Source: Anaerolineales bacterium Chloro_02 (lineage in GTDB: Bacteria > Chloroflexota > Anaerolineae > Anaerolineales > Anaerolineaceae). From it: DNA of 8,754 nt. Position numbers and translations under genes: made by a program. The stretch lies in assembly GCA_001603765.1 (NCBI GenBank), contig LUZV01000038.1:1-8754 (forward strand). The letters are read 5' to 3'. Positions 6,875-8,754 of this stretch are shown piece by piece. Numbering within the stretch: position 1 is the stretch's first letter; each line of letters begins with the position of its first letter. The notes beneath the pieces were generated by a model. The model was given only the letters and a program-made list of their open reading frames with translations, made no database searches and had not been told where the DNA came from.

Positions 6875-6918
6875 TTACAGCTTTCGGAGCCTGCTGAAAA
6901 CCCGTTTTAACAAGTAAG

Positions 6919-6941
6919 AAAAAAACGCTGAGCGTGCAGCG
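6919..6941 (-). terminator. Intrinsic terminator of the minus-strand sugar cassette
   Basis: Read on the minus strand, CGCTG and CAGCG (6941-6937 and 6930-6926) form a 5-bp GC-rich stem with a six-base loop, followed at once by seven T residues (the A-run at 6919-6925). It lies about 70 bases beyond the transaminase stop and faces the plus-strand terminator, as expected for two convergent units. The stem is short but the T-run is clean. Confidence 0.75.
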
Positions 6942-7008
6942 GGGAAATTAAAGCCGATTAGCAGGCATATTCTCAAAAAACCGAATAAGATTGCCGAAAG
7001 TAACTCAA

Positions 7009-8142
7009 TTAGAGTTTGAAGCTCTTTGCTGTTTCGATAACGTATGCCAGCTGGCTGTCGCTCAGGTCAAAAAAGAGCGGAAGCCTGACCAGCCGGTCGC
7101 TGACATCCTCAGTTATGGGGCAATCACCAGGACGACCGCCAAGTTTTACTCCCATATCAGAAAGGTGGAGGGGTAAATAATGAAAGACGCTTAGGATTTC
7201 ATGGGCGCCCATCCATTCGATAAAGCGGGTGCGGACTTCCAGATTGGGCATGAGCAAATAGAAAATGTGCGCGGGGTGCTCACAATAATCGGGGACAAAC
7301 GGCAGCCTAATCCCATTTGCGGTAGACCAGCCTGATAATTCTTCGAAATAGGTTTCCCAGATTTGTTTTCGCCTGGTTTGTATCTGCTGCGCGGCTTCAA
7401 GCTGAGCTAAAAGCATTGCCGCGATCATTTCCGAGGGCAGGTAACTGGAACCAATATCCACCCAGGTGTATTTGTCGACCATTCCTCTAAAAAAGCGGCT
7501 GCGATTGGTGCCTTTCTCCCGAATAATTTCGGCGCGTTCAATCAAACGTGGGTCATTTATCAGAAGCGCACCGCCTTCTCCGGTGCTGATGTTCTTTGTT
7601 TCATGGAAGCTCTGAGTCGCCATCACGCCAAGCGTGCCCAGATTCTTTCCGCGGTATTTCGCGAACAACCCGTGAGCATTATCTTCAACGACACGAATCT
7701 GGTGTTTTTCTGCGATCTGGTTGATGATATCCATCTCGCAGCTGACGCCAGCGTAATGCACCAGAAAAATGGCTTTTGTGCGCGGTGTTATCAACCCTTC
7801 GAGCTGAGTTTCATCGAGATTGAGCGTGTCGGGACGGATATCGATAAAAATCGGTTTCGCCCCTCTAAGGACGATGGCGTTGACAGTGGAGACAAAAGTG
7901 AAAGAGGGGACGATGACCTCATCCCCAGGTTGTAAATCCAGGAGGATGGCTGCCATCTCAAGCGCGTGGGTGCAGCTGGTTGTCAGCAGGGCTTTGCGCG
8001 CGCCTGTCAGGCTCTCAAGCAAGGCGCTGCCGCGTTTCGTAAAAGGCCCATCACCAGAAAGATGCCCCGATTTGATTGCCTGACTCACATAATCTTCTGA
8101 TTCAGGAATATAGGCGGGTTTATTAAAGGGAATTTTTGCCAT
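7009..8142 (-). CDS. wecE: dTDP-4-amino-4,6-dideoxygalactose transaminase (WecE/RffA family)
   Basis: PLP-dependent DegT/DnrJ/EryC1-family aminotransferase. WecE proteins convert dTDP-4-keto-6-deoxyglucose plus L-glutamate to dTDP-4-amino-4,6-dideoxygalactose (dTDP-Fuc4N) in the cytoplasm. The match to E. coli WecE is close along the full 377 residues: IPFNKP, SGDGPFT, TSCTHALEMAA, QPGDEVIVPS, FVHYAGVSCEMD-like, VVEDNAHG (D154 should bind the pyridine nitrogen), SFHETKN (K183, the expected Schiff-base lysine), EKGTNRSRFFRG and DKYTW.DIGSSYLPS. The start at 8142 is preferred over the Met six codons earlier (8160). It has an AGAGGT ribosome-binding site (8155-8150) seven bases upstream and gives the family N terminus, whereas nothing resembling a site precedes 8160. 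It is the last gene of the minus-strand cassette, 64 bases after the small membrane protein, and is followed by a terminator. Enzyme class is sure; exact product sugar is likely but unproven. Confidence 0.93.
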   Translation of the reverse strand: MAKIPFNKPAYIPESEDYVSQAIKSGHLSGDGPFTKRGSALLESLTGARKALLTTSCTHALEMAAILLDLQPGDEVIVPSFTFVSTVNAIVLRGAKPIFIDIRPDTLNLDETQLEGLITPRTKAIFLVHYAGVSCEMDIINQIAEKHQIRVVEDNAHGLFAKYRGKNLGTLGVMATQSFHETKNISTGEGGALLINDPRLIERAEIIREKGTNRSRFFRGMVDKYTWVDIGSSYLPSEMIAAMLLAQLEAAQQIQTRRKQIWETYFEELSGWSTANGIRLPFVPDYCEHPAHIFYLLMPNLEVRTRFIEWMGAHEILSVFHYLPLHLSDMGVKLGGRPGDCPITEDVSDRLVRLPLFFDLSDSQLAYVIETAKSFKL

Positions 8143-8149
8143 TTGTTGG

Positions 8150-8155
8150 ACCTCT
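8150..8155 (-). promoter_or_regulatory. Ribosome-binding site fixing the wecE start
   Basis: Minus-strand AGAGGT is seven bases before the ATG at 8142. It lies inside the frame that would be read from the upstream ATG at 8160, so it argues that 8142 is the true start. Confidence 0.7.
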
Positions 8156-8206
8156 AACATGATTTACAAACGCATCGTTTCTCAGCAGATTCTGCGCGTT
8201 AACTGG

Positions 8207-8569
8207 CTATCTGGCGGTGACCCACAGCCCGATGCAGACAATCAGAACTCCCAGCCATCTTGTCCAGGGTACGGTTTCCTTGAAGACCAGAGGCGAAAGG
8301 GCAAGCACGAGCACGATTGCCAACCCCATAAACGGGTACGCGAAGCTAATATCCGTGGTTGAAAGGGCTGTCATCCAGGTTATTGAACCGAGAACAGCGC
8401 AGCCAAGACCAGCCAAAAGCCTGATATTTGTGAACGCTTTGACCAGATAGGGGACAACCTCAGACAATTTGCCGGGGACATGCCCAAATTGAGCCGTAGC
8501 GCTTTTTACCAGGAGCTGTCCACAAACGGTGAAAAGAATTGTCAACGCGATAAAGATGTATGCTGTCAT
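8207..8569 (-). CDS. Small four-helix membrane protein, ArnE/SMR (EamA-like) family
   Basis: A 120-residue integral membrane protein. Predicted helices by eye are at about 3-23, 46-68, 76-96 and 102-118. Motifs VCGQLLVKSA (15-24), ALSTTDISFAYPFMGL (68-83) and FKETVPWTRWLGV (96-108) resemble ArnE/ArnF, subunits of the E. coli L-Ara4N-phosphoundecaprenol flippase, and more distantly the drug exporter EmrE. Aligned without gaps at the N terminus to EmrE, the essential proton/drug site E14 is T14, while GQ (17-18) follows ArnE. This argues against multidrug efflux and for lipid-linked sugar transport, which is inference. The start is chosen at 8569 because helix 1 begins at once, as in the family. 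Earlier in-frame starts at 8602 (ATG) and 8659 (GTG) would add a hydrophilic tail and have no better ribosome-binding site. It lies between an acyltransferase and wecE, suggesting a shared glycan pathway. Many ArnE-type transporters work as pairs, but no partner is visible here. Confidence 0.8.
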   Translation of the reverse strand: MTAYIFIALTILFTVCGQLLVKSATAQFGHVPGKLSEVVPYLVKAFTNIRLLAGLGCAVLGSITWMTALSTTDISFAYPFMGLAIVLVLALSPLVFKETVPWTRWLGVLIVCIGLWVTAR

Positions 8570-8646
8570 TTTTGATTTTTCCGATTTATTGACTTGATTC
8601 ATTTTGAGGCTTGTCTTTCCTAAAGTTTTGCCTGTAATAGAAAAAT

Positions 8647-8754
8647 TTATTTGAACCACTTATGAAAAGTATAATACGAATTGTGGGCGCCAAAACCCAT
8701 TTGGGTGCAGGCTTTTTGTACGGCGGTATTTACCAGGAGTGTCGAGACTAACAC
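8647..8754 (-). CDS. C-terminal end of a GNAT-family acyltransferase, 5' part beyond window
   Basis: On the minus strand, frame from 8754, there is an open stretch of 35 codons ending in TAA (8649-8647). The last 17 residues read MGFGAHNSYYTFHKWFK, preceded by VNTAVQKACTQ. The pattern N-x-A-x-x-x-(5 residues)-GF followed by a Tyr/Phe-rich HKWF ending is what I recall at the C terminus of GNAT acetyltransferases acting on dTDP-4-amino-4,6-dideoxyhexoses (WecD/RffC-like). A transaminase of the WecE type two genes downstream makes exactly such a substrate. The stop lies 77 bases before the small membrane protein start (8569), consistent with one operon. The piece is short, so the family call rests on a C-terminal motif and context. 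Confidence 0.6.
   Translation of the reverse strand: MLVSTLLVNTAVQKACTQMGFGAHNSYYTFHKWFK

Larger units (their letters stand above)
6598..7008. other. Convergent non-coding region between the ribosomal unit and the sugar cassette
   Basis: This is 411 bases without a convincing gene. It holds a small inverted repeat (6675-6693), the plus-strand terminator (6712-6752), a larger dyad (6826-6874) and the minus-strand terminator (6919-6941). The one open frame (6575-6772, 65 codons) overlaps the end of rpsJ and reads straight through the terminator stem, so it is not called. I see no tRNA, transposase remnant or clear promoter here. Confidence 0.8.

Noticed and set aside
6991..7176. 61-codon plus-strand frame
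   Set aside because: It is antisense to the C terminus of the WecE-like gene and has no family features.
7603..7935. 110-codon plus-strand frame (and the overlapping frame 7820-8083)
   Set aside because: It lies opposite the PLP-binding core of the transaminase; conservation of that core explains the open frame.
8570..8659. N-terminal extension of the small membrane protein from GTG 8659 or ATG 8602
   Set aside because: It would add a Lys/Asn/Ser-rich tail not expected before helix 1, would overlap the GNAT stop if begun at 8659, and has no better ribosome-binding site.
8662..8751. 29-codon plus-strand frame starting with ATG
   Set aside because: It has no ribosome-binding site, and the opposite strand carries a convincing GNAT-like C terminus over the same bases.
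1..8754. CRISPR array, tRNA, phage or transposon
   Set aside because: No regularly spaced repeats, cloverleaf-like segments, integrase or transposase motifs were seen; the only repeats are the short dyads listed.

Overview
The window looks like part of a bacterial chromosome of moderate GC content. The best guess is a member of the Chloroflexota, probably class Anaerolineae. This rests on the style of the RpoB, uS12 and EF-G sequences, a large insert near the RpoB C terminus, and an rpoB that leads directly into the str genes. It is inference from reading protein sequence, not from a search.

Positions 1-6597 (plus strand) hold core information-processing genes. First comes the 3' three quarters of rpoB (RNA polymerase beta; its 5' end lies outside the window). 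A 157-base gap follows, with a plausible sigma-70-type promoter overlapping the rpoB stop and two leader hairpins. Then come rpsL (uS12), rpsG (uS7), fusA (EF-G) and rpsJ (uS10). The layout departs from the textbook one: no rpoC between rpoB and rpsL, no tuf between fusA and rpsJ, and no rplC-rplD after rpsJ. Instead the unit ends at a strong intrinsic terminator (6712-6752). Hairpins also lie between rpsL and rpsG and between fusA and rpsJ. Several residues at known antibiotic-contact positions differ from the common bacterial ones: RpoB positions equivalent to E. coli D516 and R529, uS12 K88, and the uS10 tip loop around residues 55-57.

Positions 6598-7008 are a non-coding convergent region. 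It holds the terminators of the two facing transcription units (plus strand at 6712-6752, minus strand at 6919-6941) and an unexplained inverted repeat (6826-6874).

Positions 7009-8754 (minus strand, read right to left) hold a sugar-nucleotide cassette. It consists of the last 35 codons of a GNAT-type acyltransferase cut by the window edge, a four-helix ArnE/SMR-like small membrane protein, and a WecE/RffA-type dTDP-4-amino-4,6-dideoxygalactose transaminase. A coherent reading is that the transaminase makes dTDP-Fuc4N, the GNAT acylates it, and the small membrane protein helps move a lipid-linked form across the membrane for a cell-surface glycan. The last two steps are inferred from context.
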